From NCBI GenBank assembly GCA_014058105.1, contig JACGCM010002624.1:1-64000 (forward strand): a DNA stretch of 64,000 nucleotides. Reading direction: 5' to 3'. Under the pieces are notes generated by a model that saw only the letters and a list, made by a program, of their open reading frames with translations, was not told where the DNA came from and ran no database searches. Positions 34,935 to 47,600 of the stretch are shown here, in pieces. The translations under genes were made by a program, and so were the position numbers. This DNA comes from Kingdonia uniflora. Taxonomy: Eukaryota > Streptophyta > Magnoliopsida > Ranunculales > Circaeasteraceae. The first letter of the stretch is position 1. Each line of letters begins with the position of its first letter.

Positions 34935-35608
34935 AGTTTTTTAGGAAATAAGGATAATAGTAGCGAAACTGTAGTATTGCCTTTTCCATTAAGGATAGAT
35001 AGGAGTGAGATTGACATTATACTTGAGAACACAATTTAGATTGGCATTCAATGCAAAAGCTGTCGGTCTTAAGACGCCATTTTGTTTCCAACATGTACCA
35101 GCAAAATCCCTTTTTTGCCAAATTCTGCCATTTTAATCCCCAAATTTGACGTTGTTAAGAGTACTACTGGAGCAAAACGCCAAAGAGTTGCAATTTTATG
35201 AGTTTCCCCCCTTGGGTAAGGGCAGTTGCGGATACCCGTAGAACATACCAGTGAAAGCAAAGTATTTTTCAGTTTTGAATATTTTTTTCTACATTATCTT
35301 TTCCTACACTCAGTTGGAGAAGCTCATTAGTGCGGTTGAGTTAGTTAAGAAAAGGCGCCAAGAGAAAAACGAGGGAAAGATAAAATAAATCATCAAAACC
35401 CTAACTTATTTATTTCTTATTTTCCCTCTTTTGAGATTCTTCCATGAAATTAAACGAATTAGGGTTTTTAAAGCTTAATTTTTCGTACTCATATGCATGT
35501 CTTTTAGCTCAAATTACTCTGGCCGGCAATTCCCCCAATTCGATTTTTTTATCCAATGAAATTAGGGCTTCTTAAGCTCTGATTTGGGAATTGAGTTTTG
35601 GAGAAACC
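34935..35608. other. Upstream region of the UNC93-like gene
   Basis: No coding sequence was recognised. The last 250 bases hold short AAACCCTAA and AGGGTTTTT motifs (about 35396 and 35463), often seen in promoters and leaders of broadly expressed plant genes. Confidence 0.4.
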
Positions 35609-38600
35609 ATGGATTCTTTGGATTCAAGGGAAGAAGATGCGCCATTGATTGTAAACGATTCGAAAGGCGAATCGAAAGGCGATTTGCCCAAGAATAATAC
35701 GAGAGATGTTCATATATTGAGCATTGCGTTTTGTTGATTTTTTTGGCTTATGGGGCTGCTCAGAATCTGCAAAGTACGGTTAATACGGTGAGATTTTTAT
35801 TCTTGAAATGTTTTGTTATTAGCTTTGATTTACATTATGATGTGATTTGATTTGATTTGTGTTGTTTGTTTTAGGAAACTTTGGGGACAACGTCGTTAGG
35901 GATATTGTATGTGTCGTTTACGGTGTTTTCGTTAGTGGCATCGAGTATGGTGAGGATGCTAGGGTCGAAGAACGCGTTGGTCTTGGGACTACTGGGTATT
36001 GGTTCTTCATAGCTGCGAATTTATACCGTCGTGGTACGTGTTTATATGTAATTACGCTAGAATCTCCATGTGACATCTATTGTTGAAGCATCAGCTAAAT
36101 AAGTCAAACTAAGAAATAACTTACTGAGATGTCATCTAAGTAAGGCTATTAGGATAATCTGCGCAGAATCCTTGATTTGGATCCTCTGATCCAATTTTGG
36201 ATGAGGATAAGTATCTTGATATACATACAAAAAGTTAATAATTTTTTTTTTCTTTCTTTGGCCCAATTATCGATTAGAAGATTTAGCGTGTATGAATCGC
36301 TGTTGGTTTGATACCAATAATGGCAGCCGTTCCTCGAGAAGATGCCTATTGAAGAGGAGAAGGCTACTAGGATAATCTGCGCAGGATCCTTGGATTGGAT
36401 CCTCTGATCCCGGAAAAATCTGGTGAGGATCCTTAGTCGATAGACGAAGAAAAGACATTCTGGTTCCGAAGTTACTAGGGGTTCTTGCTTAAGACTTTCT
36501 ATAGGAACTACAAAACGCGACCCGAAAGAGGAGCCAATATAGTTTTATAAAGAGTAGCCTTATCTGCCAATTAGGGACCTCGCTTACAAGCACGTAAGTG
36601 AGAATGGAAGCATAGGCCGTGTAAGCCCGAGAGAAAAGAGGGAAAGCCTCATGAGGAAAACATTCTGAGAGAAGCAAGAAGTGCAGGTAGCAGCAAAAAT
36701 AGGTTGCTAAAGCTATGAAAAGCGCAAGAAGGATCCTACCTGGGATCCTTGAGTTATTTTTTAGCAATGTATATAGAAGTAGGTTGCTAAAACTATCAAA
36801 GAACCTGAGGTGGACACCGTACACCATAAGTTGGGGTTAGAACCAGACTTGCGTACGGCGTAAGTAAAAGCCAGATAAGCAAGATTGAGTTAGAACCAGA
36901 GTTTTAAAGGGTTAGAGCTAGAGAAGCGTTTGAGGTTCGTGGCAATGCTCTATATCTACTTGTTATCTAAAAACTCTTTCTTCCCTGCTGTTTTTTTTTT
37001 GCCTAGAGCTTCGGCGTAGTTTAGAAGCCTCCTAAACTACAACACAACATTTTTTTTTTTTTTTTTTCAAATACTCTCTTCCGAATTCTCTCCCAATCCT
37101 ACCGGTGTGTTGCAGGCTACTGGTCTAAAATAAGAATCCATATATACTCAATAGTTACTTTTTTAAACAACGTTGGAAGGCTCAAGAAGTCGACGGGATC
37201 AGGAACTCTGCTGTTAAAAAAGGTGGCCACGAGCTTTCTAAACTACTTCAACTCGAGGGCAAGACGAAGGACTTATTGGATTGCGGTCTTGATGGCGATA
37301 TCGGTAGTAGATCTGGCATCGTAGTGTCAGTGGCACATATAGGCTTGGTCTTGCTATTGTAAGCGAATAGAAAGACTAGCGAAGCAAGGTTATGCCTTTT
37401 TCGTGTAAAAAAAAAGGAGGATTCTTCCTGTCAGAGGCCTGTTTTTTTTCTGGTTAAACCAAAAAAAGTTATGGGGAAGGTAGTTAAAGAGCTCCTTAAC
37501 TACTGGCGAAAATATTGCAACTCAATTTGGAGCGTAGCGTGGTTCTAACTTGCGTACGGTGATAGACTCGTCTTCTGACCCCAGGACGCTAAACAAGCAC
37601 GTATGTCGCCGTTCCTTCTATCATTTTCTGAAGCCAGAGGAAAGGAAACGAAGCGAGGAAAGGAATTCTTCTTCTTAAAAAAGGAAAACCTATGTGTTTT
37701 TTTAGCCATAGTGAGCAGAGAAGCTGAGACTAGAAAGGAAGTGAAGCTAGGAAAGGAAGCCTCTGAAGGAGAGAGGAAAGGTATCCGAAGCGAGCAAAAA
37801 GAGACTGCAAAGAAAAAGAGACTGGAAAGGTAGCCTTTCTAATAGGAGCTATTTAAAACAAGGATCCTTGGAGTTTAAAAGAGTAAAGAGCCGAAGGTGG
37901 AGCTGAATTCTTCTAAAAAAAGGAAACCTATGTGGCGCCATAAGAGATAGGATACGTCGGTGGTTGTAGAACTAGGGCTCGGCCTGCTCAAAGAGAAAGT
38001 GGCGTGATTACTACGAACGCGGAAACGAGATTCGTATGAAGATCACGTTGTATTTGAGAGTTAGAGAAAACTAGGGTTTCAACTAAACAAATCAACTTTC
38101 ATTAATCAAAATTAACTGAGAAACAATAACCTAGACCTCCCCTTTTATAGAACACAATGGGGGTTAGAATTAGAAACCCTAATTCTAATTGAAATGGAAT
38201 TCTACTTAAATTGGAAAACTGCTAACAACCCACATTGGACCTCTCCAACAGAGCTTAAGCTAAAGCATAAAACATCAAATAAACATAGGTCACACGGAGG
38301 TAGACGACCCTATGAGGGATGCGCCACATCAGAAAGACTCTCACTGCACTCTTTTTTCACACCCCTAATTTGCTTTTTGTTGCTTTGCTTCTAAACTACT
38401 TCATGAAACTATCACTAAAGAAAAGAAGTGGTTATAGCCTTGAACGCTTTGTTGCTCTATCCTTACTTCTCTACGAAGCGTACACACCAACCTGACTAGG
38501 CATCAACTACTCTCTATGCTATGCCTTTTCTTTCATGTGGACTCGAACCACTCGCCGTACGCAAGTTAAAGAGAAGCCTGCATCTTGGGATCAGAAAAGA

Positions 38601-41600
38601 CATAGCCACGGCCCGATATCTAGGAAGGATCAGAAAAGGAATAGCCATGGTCCGGTATCGAGGTTAGCGAGTTCTTTGACTGCAAAGAGAGAAAGCCATG
38701 TCATACTCTCCAGAGGCTTACTATAAGCCTCTTAAGTTCTAAAGGCAGTCAGGGTGGAGTCCGTATTCTCTTACTGGGGCCTACATGAATTCTTCCATGC
38801 CTAGAGATGAATGCTTTTTTGCCTAGAGACCAGATGGCCGTCTTCCTTCAAACTACCTCCAAACTACTACCCGGGCATGCGATCGGTCGTCTAAAGGCTT
38901 TGCCAAGCTGACAATCCCGGATTGAAGATATCGATTAGATGCACGGTCCCCTCTCCTTCTCGCTCTTTTCCATCTTGCCCACTATCTGATCCTTGGCTTG
39001 ACTCTGCCAGTGATGAATCTTTGCTTTGGAAGCGAGGACCTAAGTCTAGCTGCAGCCGTCTCATCGAAGAAAGGAGAATGCGGAGTATGCGTAGGCTGCA
39101 TCCCTAGCTCACTGTGGAGAAAAGGACTAGCCGAAGCAAACCTATGTTCTTGGTTCACTAAAAGCGTAGGGTTGCTTGCCTTTTAAAATACTCAAAAAAC
39201 CAACACGCACACCCCAGACATCGAAGGTAGTTTGGAAGACATTGGGTAGAGGTCCAGGGGGATGAAAGAAAAGAGGATAGAGCGCAGCATACGGCTCTTA
39301 CTGAGAATGAGTATGCGCAGATCTCACTTTATGCACTTTTGTCAGAAGGATCGTAGCATAGGTGTCCTTGTCCGGACTCTCTACTATGAAGCTTTTCTCC
39401 CCCACCCCACCCTTTTGTTTTGTGAGGCAATCTTTCTTTATTGGAACGTTAGCCTGCCTTCCCTATACATTGAAAAAGCTAGGGTCTGGAACACACTCCT
39501 ATGATCACAGGTTGTCTTTCCTTTTGCTACGTTGTATCAAAAAAGCGTAACTAGCTAGTCGGAATCAATCCTTTTGTCCTTGATCCAAAGTCTAAGTCAA
39601 AGATCCAATACCAATGCAACCTTCTTATCACAAGTGAGTACCACCTGGGTACCGATTCTTTCCTTGACCTTCAAGCCTCTTTTAAACTTCGGCTTTTGAC
39701 AGCATTACTTGGTCCACGCCTACAGCCGCACTACCTAGCCTGCTGATCTCATATTGCGCATTCAATATCACGCGGAATGAACCTATGCCTGCCATGCTCT
39801 TGTTCGAGACCCTGTCGGCGGTCCGCTAACAAGTCTTGGGCCTCTCAAGCTGACACAAGGCTGACGCCCAGACCACTAGTAGGCGCCGACGTCCTGGGTT
39901 CAAAAACAGGTCTTCTAGGAAACTTAAAGCTCCCTACTATAGCTAGGATCCTGGATGAGACGAGTCTGACTTTTCCGCACTCCTGAGCTTTGACGACGGA
40001 AGCTTTTTCCTAAGGTCCTAGCTTTTGAGATCAGTCGTTTGCTAACGCAAAAATGGAAAGAGAAGGTGCGAATACGAATTAAAGAGCTATTTTTTAACGA
40101 ATCTCGAAGGCGGAAAAGAGTCCACCTATAGTTTTTTTAAAGTGCACTCGCCGTACGCAAGTCTTTTCCTTGCTCTAACACACTCCAAGCTGCAAAGAAA
40201 GTCATTGCCTTTCTCAATAGCAAAATTGAGTCCACCCATAATTTAAAACACACTAATCTCTTTTCTATTGCTTTTCCGCACTAAAAGGTAGTTTAGAGGA
40301 TGGTGGATAAGAAAAGCGAAAAAATTTAGTCCACCCAACCTATAGGGAAAAACTCACTCTTTAAATATTTCCCCCTTCAAAAGCTAGGACGGTGGATAGT
40401 AGCTAGAGCTCAGAAATGAAAAAAAAAACTATGCAGAAACTGAGGAAAAGCAACATATAGTTTTTTAAAACCATCTCGCCTCTAATCTGTTCTTTAATGC
40501 TCTTTAATGCTCCTAAACTACGGTCCAACACACTCCTAAACTACAACTACAAAGAAAGTCCTCACATATCTACCTACTATTGGATTGGAACCAATGAGAC
40601 CTTCGCTGTATGAAAGTGAGACCCTAAACACAGTGAATCAAGTAGGTCAAGCCCTGGTTTTTTTAAAAAGCACAAAGCATCTGCGTACTAAACTAGACCA
40701 AGTCTCATCAGTAGAAGCTATAAGCGTAAGGTAAGGATAGAGTAGTTAGAGAGCAGCAGGAAAAAAACCACATCGCTTTGAGTATGAGTAGAGCGTATTT
40801 TTCTTTTGTTCTTGGGCCTGTGCCTGTCTTGCCTAGGATCCTTGCTATCACTACCCAGATCGCCTATCCAACTCTTTATCCTGGCTATCCAACCCTTCTC
40901 TCCTGCCTATCCAATCCTTCTCCTGCCCCTAGCTACTTTTCTGAAAGAAAGTATGGACGATCTACCTGGACTCTGCTAGTTGTTATGGCTTGAAACCTTA
41001 GGTTGCGAAGTGGGGTGGGTCCTTAATACCAACATAGCTATAGTCGCTATTTTGCAACTATAGACAAAACAGGCTTTGTTTTTCTTTCTTCTGCGTTTTA
41101 TTTCTAAAAAAAGGGAGATACGAGGCGACTTTAGGATCTGGTGCTAACCTTTAGACATGACCACTATGAAAGAAGAAGACAAGGACACCCTTAAAAAAAG
41201 AACCCAGCAAGAAAACGTAGTTTGGACCTTGTTTTCGCTAAAGGTTGGAGCTAAAGAGCTGTTAAAAGATTTTCTTGCTTGGTTACTCAGCCTGTTCTTT
41301 CAATCTAGTCTAGCATAGCGTAGGTCTAGGTATTAAAATAAAGATAAGGTATTGAGCTAAGGATCCTATTTTAAAAAGATTAGAAGAAAAGGAAGCGCTA
41401 GAAGATGATGGAAAATAGGAAGCCTGCAACTATTGAGGTAGCTTTAAAAGGAGTTTAAAAGAGCCGTAAGAAGCAAAAGAAGTAGTTGTAGTTTGGAAGC
41501 CTGCAACTATTGAGCTAGCGCTTAAAAAGAAAGAAAAGAGTGTAGACCAAAAGAAGGTAGCCGGATTAAAGAAAAGCAAAGGTTACTAAAGCTATCAGAA

Positions 41601-44600
41601 GGTACAAAGGAGCAGTTTAGAAGCCGCAAAAAGAATAGGCGTCATTTTTGAGATGTCAAAATCCGGAGGTTAAAGAAGACCTAATACTAGGTAGGTAGCC
41701 GGAGTTAAAAAGAGCGAACACTAGTTGCTGCGCTATAAGTAGGAGCTAAAGGAGTTAAAAAGAGCGATATTTTAACATCTGGATAGACATAACTAAGCCT
41801 TTTTTTGGACTTGCGTGCGGTGAAGGATCCTTGTAATGCGTAATACTTAAGTGCTTTAAAAAGAGTTTCAAAAAAAGGTAGTTTGGAGCTTTAAAAAAAA
41901 AGGCAGTGCAAAAGTGTAAAAGAAACAAAAAAGTGTAGATCAATAGAAGGAGGTGGATAGCTTTAGCAAGAGTTAGAACTGGGGGAGATTTCGCTTTAAA
42001 AAGGAGCCGAGAGAAGGAGACATAACTTCCAAGGATCCTTGACAAAAGTAGCTATGTGCTTCGGTCTTATCATTTATAGTGAGTTCATGATGCGCTATGT
42101 CGTACGCGCTTGATGGATAGACGCTCTTCTAAACTACGCTATTCACTATAGACTTACTTTCTTTTAAGAGTGGTCCCCTCAGCGCATATTCGAAAAAAAA
42201 ACCAACACACCGCTGGCTTGCATGTGTTACGGACCTGACCCTGCCGCTATTGCCTTGTATAAAGGACTCTACCACTTCCTCTTTGGCTTCATTATGATAT
42301 GAAGAAAGGGGGGCTTGGCTACGCTCTTCATGTGCCTATGACAAAGCCGTCTTATGCCTCTAAACTAATTTTTTGCCAGGCTCTAGCTTCCTATTAAACA
42401 CGATGGGATGATCTTGGCCCCGGAAAGCTCTTTCTTTGATGCTTTGTGGATGTTCTAGATTTGATGAATCAACGGGAGTAGTTGCCAGGGCCGGCCCTGA
42501 GGGTGTGGGAGGTGGGCGACCGCACAGGGCCCAAGAATAAAAGGGCCCAAAAAAAATAAAAATGCCCAAGGGACAGAAGAAAAAAAAAAAAAAAATTTGT
42601 AAATAAAATATATGATGATAACTTAGCTTAGTTGGTTGGTGTCTTGTCTCTTGAGTAAGAGCTCAAGTGTTCAAAGCCTTAGCAAAACAAAAAAATTTAG
42701 GCCCTTTTTGTATTTTTGCACAGGGCCTTAGGGGTACTTGGGCCGAGCCTGGTAGTTGCTGTTGTGGTAGAGAGTCAATCAACGGGAGTAGCGGCTGTTG
42801 TGGTTGTTTGATGAATCACAAGTCAAATGGAAAGGATTACCACAAGCGCACTAGGTCACCGAGACAGCTACTAAGAACCTAAGATCACTTTTCTTGAACG
42901 CAAGTCCCAAAGTTTTGAGATATTTCTTCGTACGCAAGCTCGGGCACTCGCGCAGCTTGCCGCCACCGTCTCTAAACTACAAAAACCGGCCACAGATGCG
43001 CGAGTCTTGTGAGAAAAGCGCTTCTAAACTACCAACACAGCTGTACAGCTTTTTGAACATTAAAAAAAGAAGACCTCACAGCCTACTAAAAAACCTAAGG
43101 CGTAGGCTACGTTGCTAAGTAGGACTCATAGTGTGTCTGAACCACCTGGCCTCAAAAGCATTAGAAATCTGGCGCACGTAGCTCAAGGGTCGAATATCCG
43201 TATAAAGAACAGCGCGTTAGCTCTAAACTACGAAAGGGGCGCTATATAGGCAAACCCACTACATAAGTATAGGTCGCTTAGGCAACTCATAGTGGTAAAG
43301 CCAATGCCAAGGATCTTCTAAACTACTCTTTAATACTTTTTCTAGACTTTCCTTTCGCTACTCGCTATGAAGACTGGTCCAAAACACATCGCAAGTCAAG
43401 GTGTCACTTTTGTCCCGTAAAGAAAGAGCTCCGACGTAAAATTTCCAACCTAGCCTTACACTAATTATCCTGTAGCCCATGCATAACGGCTATGAAACCT
43501 ACCCCTAGGCACCGCCGAGACACGAAACCTAGCCCCATGCACCACCAACACGAAACCTAGAGACATCGCTGACTAAGAAAAGGCCGCAAAAAGACTCGTA
43601 GGTACTATGACCCAGCTAAAAGCGCGTAAAACCTTAGAAAATAGGACGATGTGCAGTGTTTGTCTTTTCTAGTATAAAATGGCCCTATTCTTTTCGCCTA
43701 GACCCCCTACGTAATGGGGGGGGGGCGGTAGGAACTTGCGTACGGCGACGACTACTTCTAAACTACCTTTGCTAGGGGGTCTGGCTTCACTTGTTGACAC
43801 TGAAGAAAGAATGCCAAAGGAAGCTACGCCTTCCTCCTTACCCGTGGTTAAAGCATTCCTACCTTTTGGGCCCCTCGCTTTTAGCTAATTGCACCGGCCA
43901 GCGCTTCGGGTAGTTTGAAGGGCACCTACCTCGCCTCAGATAAGGACTATGAAGAGGTGTCTAGTCCAGCAGGCCACAGGCAGGGCGTTATTTAGGTTAA
44001 GAAAGGCTAAGCCTAGGCGCTATGGCAGAGACTTCGGGACCAATTTTCTTTTTTAGTCCTAAACTACGCAAGTAGTTCAGGACGCCTTCCTTTTCTTATT
44101 TAACTCCAGCTTTTGACAGCTCAATACCTTATTTTGCTATCTTTGGCCTCCTTTCTTTGCTAGGGGATGTGTCTTTTGCTAATAGGCTATTCTCCTTGGA
44201 ACTCGGGTGGGTAGTTTAGAAAGCCTGTGCCTAGCTAGGATCCTTCTCTAAGGTCAAACCAGTGCTGACTCTAAACTACTCTTCATTTTCTTGGCCCTGC
44301 TTCTTTTTAAAACTCTTCTTTTTTTGGACCAAGGATCCTTCTCTCTACTCCCCAGTTTTAAAACACCGTTGCATAGTCTCCAGTTTTAAAACGCCCTTGC
44401 GTTGATAGTCTCCAGTACCGTTGCGTTGATAGTCTCTAGTACCGTTGTGTAGTACCGTTTGTGCAACCTTCGCTCTTCTGCGCTAGCTCCGCCTTCCTTA
44501 AACCCACGCCTCCAAACTACAAGCTACCTACTTAAAGCTAGCTATGCAGGTGGAGAGCAATCTGCCCCTAAAGCTACCTACTAAGGCGCTAGCTCCACCT

Positions 44601-47600
44601 CTAGCTCCGTAACTCCCACCTCTAAACTACTCTTTAATGCTTAAAGCCCTTACTCTTTTAAACGTACGCAAGTTCTATTTTCCATCATCAAAAACAGCTC
44701 TAAAACACACAGAACCTATTCTAAAAGCCAGAAGAAAATACCTAGCACTCTTACTAGGATCCTTCTCGTTTTAAAGCGATTTCTAAACTGAGGTCAGACT
44801 CTTATTTAATTCTTTAGCCAGCTCCAGTTTTTGACTCCCACCTACTATTAGAGTTAGCTCAAACGGCTCCTATTCTTTTGCTTCTAAGGATCCTAGTGCG
44901 CTCTAAACTACCTTCCATCCTCTGGCGTTCACTCCACGGTGACCCCGGCGCGTTTTGCTTTCTAGTGCCGTGGCCACCTCTCTACCTATAGCCATTCAGA
45001 CGTACCTACAACTCTTCCTTTTCCCTACATAGACGCTTTTTAAAACAAGGCTCATTACTGCGTTGAAACCGTTGGTCTCTTATTGTAAGAATTAGCAGGA
45101 ACACACCCTGCGCTCTAACCGTATGCATGCCGTGGGAAGTCATGATTTTGTCGTACGCAAGTAAAAGGAAAAGACCTATGGTCCATCTAATTCCTTATGT
45201 GCCCTAGGATCCTTGTTTTATAAATACCTCAAAGCAACCTCGTTCGAGTGTCTCTATGTTGTCGCTTTTGAAGCCGAGTGTCTCTATGTTGTCTAACCGC
45301 GGATGCTAGGTGATTGTTTTTTAAGGAGGAAAGGGAATAGTCATCCGGGCCTGCCTACCTAGCTAACCTGCTGTGGTGTCCTCTACCCGGGGAGTGCTGA
45401 CGTTCCCCAACTATTGATCAGTTCTTCGCTACGATAGCATATCTGGGGAGTGCAGTGCTGACGTTCTCCAACTATTTGATATGAGATATATTTGGTTGTG
45501 CCTATATCACAATCATAACTCTGCTAAGGGGTTTTCCTGCCGTACTTACAAAACAAGATAATCTTGCCACTTGAATTCTAGTAAAAAAATGAGTACATTG
45601 CTATATATGTACTTAATACTCGATGCTTTGGTTCTTTTAGCCAAAAATGCAAAATGCTTTAGTTCTAAATTTAGACCCACCAAATTCTCATAATGAGTAC
45701 TCTCATTTCCCTAACCTTTATATGTGCAACCCCGATATTATACATCATGTATATAGGAAGTCCCATATTCTTTAAACTTAAGTATCTCTTATTGTAGGTA
45801 CACAATGGTGCCTGCTGCTTTGTATCTTGGATTTGCTGCTTCATTAATCTGGGTTGGACAGGTAGGTTAGCATTGCTTACTTCTTTTATTAGTTATTTGG
45901 ATGACAGTCCCCTATGTTTTGGGTTCATTTCGTGACTCCCTTTTCTTCATGGATGGGGAATATTGTAAAAAAATTAACACAAATAAAGGATGAGGGAATA
46001 TCTTATTGTTGAACATGAGTAGGGGTTGTCTTTAAAAATTAATTTGTTTTTAGTTATACTTGAAATTTACCCCATCTATTTAATTTTCAATAAATTGATA
46101 AAACATTGTTTTGTGTACAGGGGACCTATCTCACTTCCGTTGCACGCAGCCACGCAAAAAATTACCAACTACACGAAGGAACAGTAATTGGAAGCTTCAA
46201 TGGAGAGTTTTGGGGGATGTTTGCAAGTCACCAGGTGCATCCTCTTAACCTATTTCAACGAGTTTAAATATATACGTATACTCTACAAAAATACTGATAC
46301 TCATTGTCACCAAAAAGGAGAAACTTTTAATTAAACGCCTAATTGGGAAGATAGAAAGCTTAAACCGATGAGTATAGTGTTCTACTCCAACTAAAAGGGT
46401 TTAAACTTGAAAAAATACTGTTTCTAGATTATTTCAGTTCTTACATTGTGACTGTCCCTTGCGGGTTCGGACACAATTGGATTTCTAACTTCAAAACATG
46501 TTTTCTTTTTCTTCTTGGTAAAATACGTTGATTGTGATACCTTGGGTGTTTTATGAGAGAAATGTTATTGTCACTTTTTTATTAAAAAATGGAGTTCTTA
46601 CCTCTTACGAATTGCTCTCATCTTTTTCCATGCCTTCTGTAGCCATGATTTTTTCATCTCTTTGTCAAAGTTTTTCGTCTTTCAATAATTAATGTTTGAC
46701 ACTGTCATCTTTTGGTCTAGAGCCGTACCTGTGATTGACAACAGTGATAAATATTGGGGTTATTTTATTAACATATGCTTACTTAAGTTCTAATAACATG
46801 GTTCAATTTTGCAGTTTGTTGGAAATCTGTTATCACTGGGTCTGTTGAGAGATGGAAAGGTGTGCTCTTTTTAGTTTTACTTGTAGTCATGCTATCTCGG
46901 CTTCATTTGGTTGTTGATTTGTGCTCATATTTTGGTGGCTGAATAAACATGATAATTATATATTGTATTATATTGGCAGTGTTCGTTAATATCTTGTTTC
47001 GATTGCAGGGCGGGGGTACAAGCGGTACTACTTTATTATTTGTGGTTTTCCTTGGGAGTATGACTTTGGGTACCACGCTAATGTGCTTCCTTAATAGAAG
47101 GGACGGTGAAGGTGAGGAAGGGCCACCAAAACCTTCTGATAGTTTTTATTCTTCTGTTGTTTCTCTGTTGGAGTTGGTTATTGCTCCTCTGTATGACAAA
47201 CGGATGCTCTTGATCATCCCTCTTATTGCATATTCGGGATTACAACAAGCATTTGTGTGGTAAGTTTTCAGTCTTCGAAAAATACTTTAACATCCCCTAA
47301 GAAGTGAAAACATGGATTCCTCGTGGGTTGCTGTCTTCCACAGTCCTGAGATATTCAACTTAGGTTTGTTATGTCCCGATAATACTGTAGGACAAACACC
47401 CAAAAGACATTCTGATTTTCACGCCTCAATATCTAGAGACGTACAACTACCTTCCCAATCTTTGCGCTGCTAGTTGATGAATATTCTGCTAAGGCCAATG
47501 ACTCTTTTCCCCATTACAATTCTTTATCTGAACATTCTTTTCTCCATATCAGGGCCGAATTCACCAAAGAAATTGTATCACCGGCGCTTGGTATGCCTGG

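Noticed and set aside
36489..40993. Various 60-112 residue ORFs in the large insert as mitochondrial protein genes
   Set aside because: None reads as a known respiratory, ribosomal or cytochrome maturation protein; composition and lengths fit chance ORFs.
31700..45500. CRISPR array or bacterial operon in repeat-rich regions
   Set aside because: Repeats are contiguous 90-bp units or scattered short motifs without uniform spacers, and the genome is a plant nuclear one.
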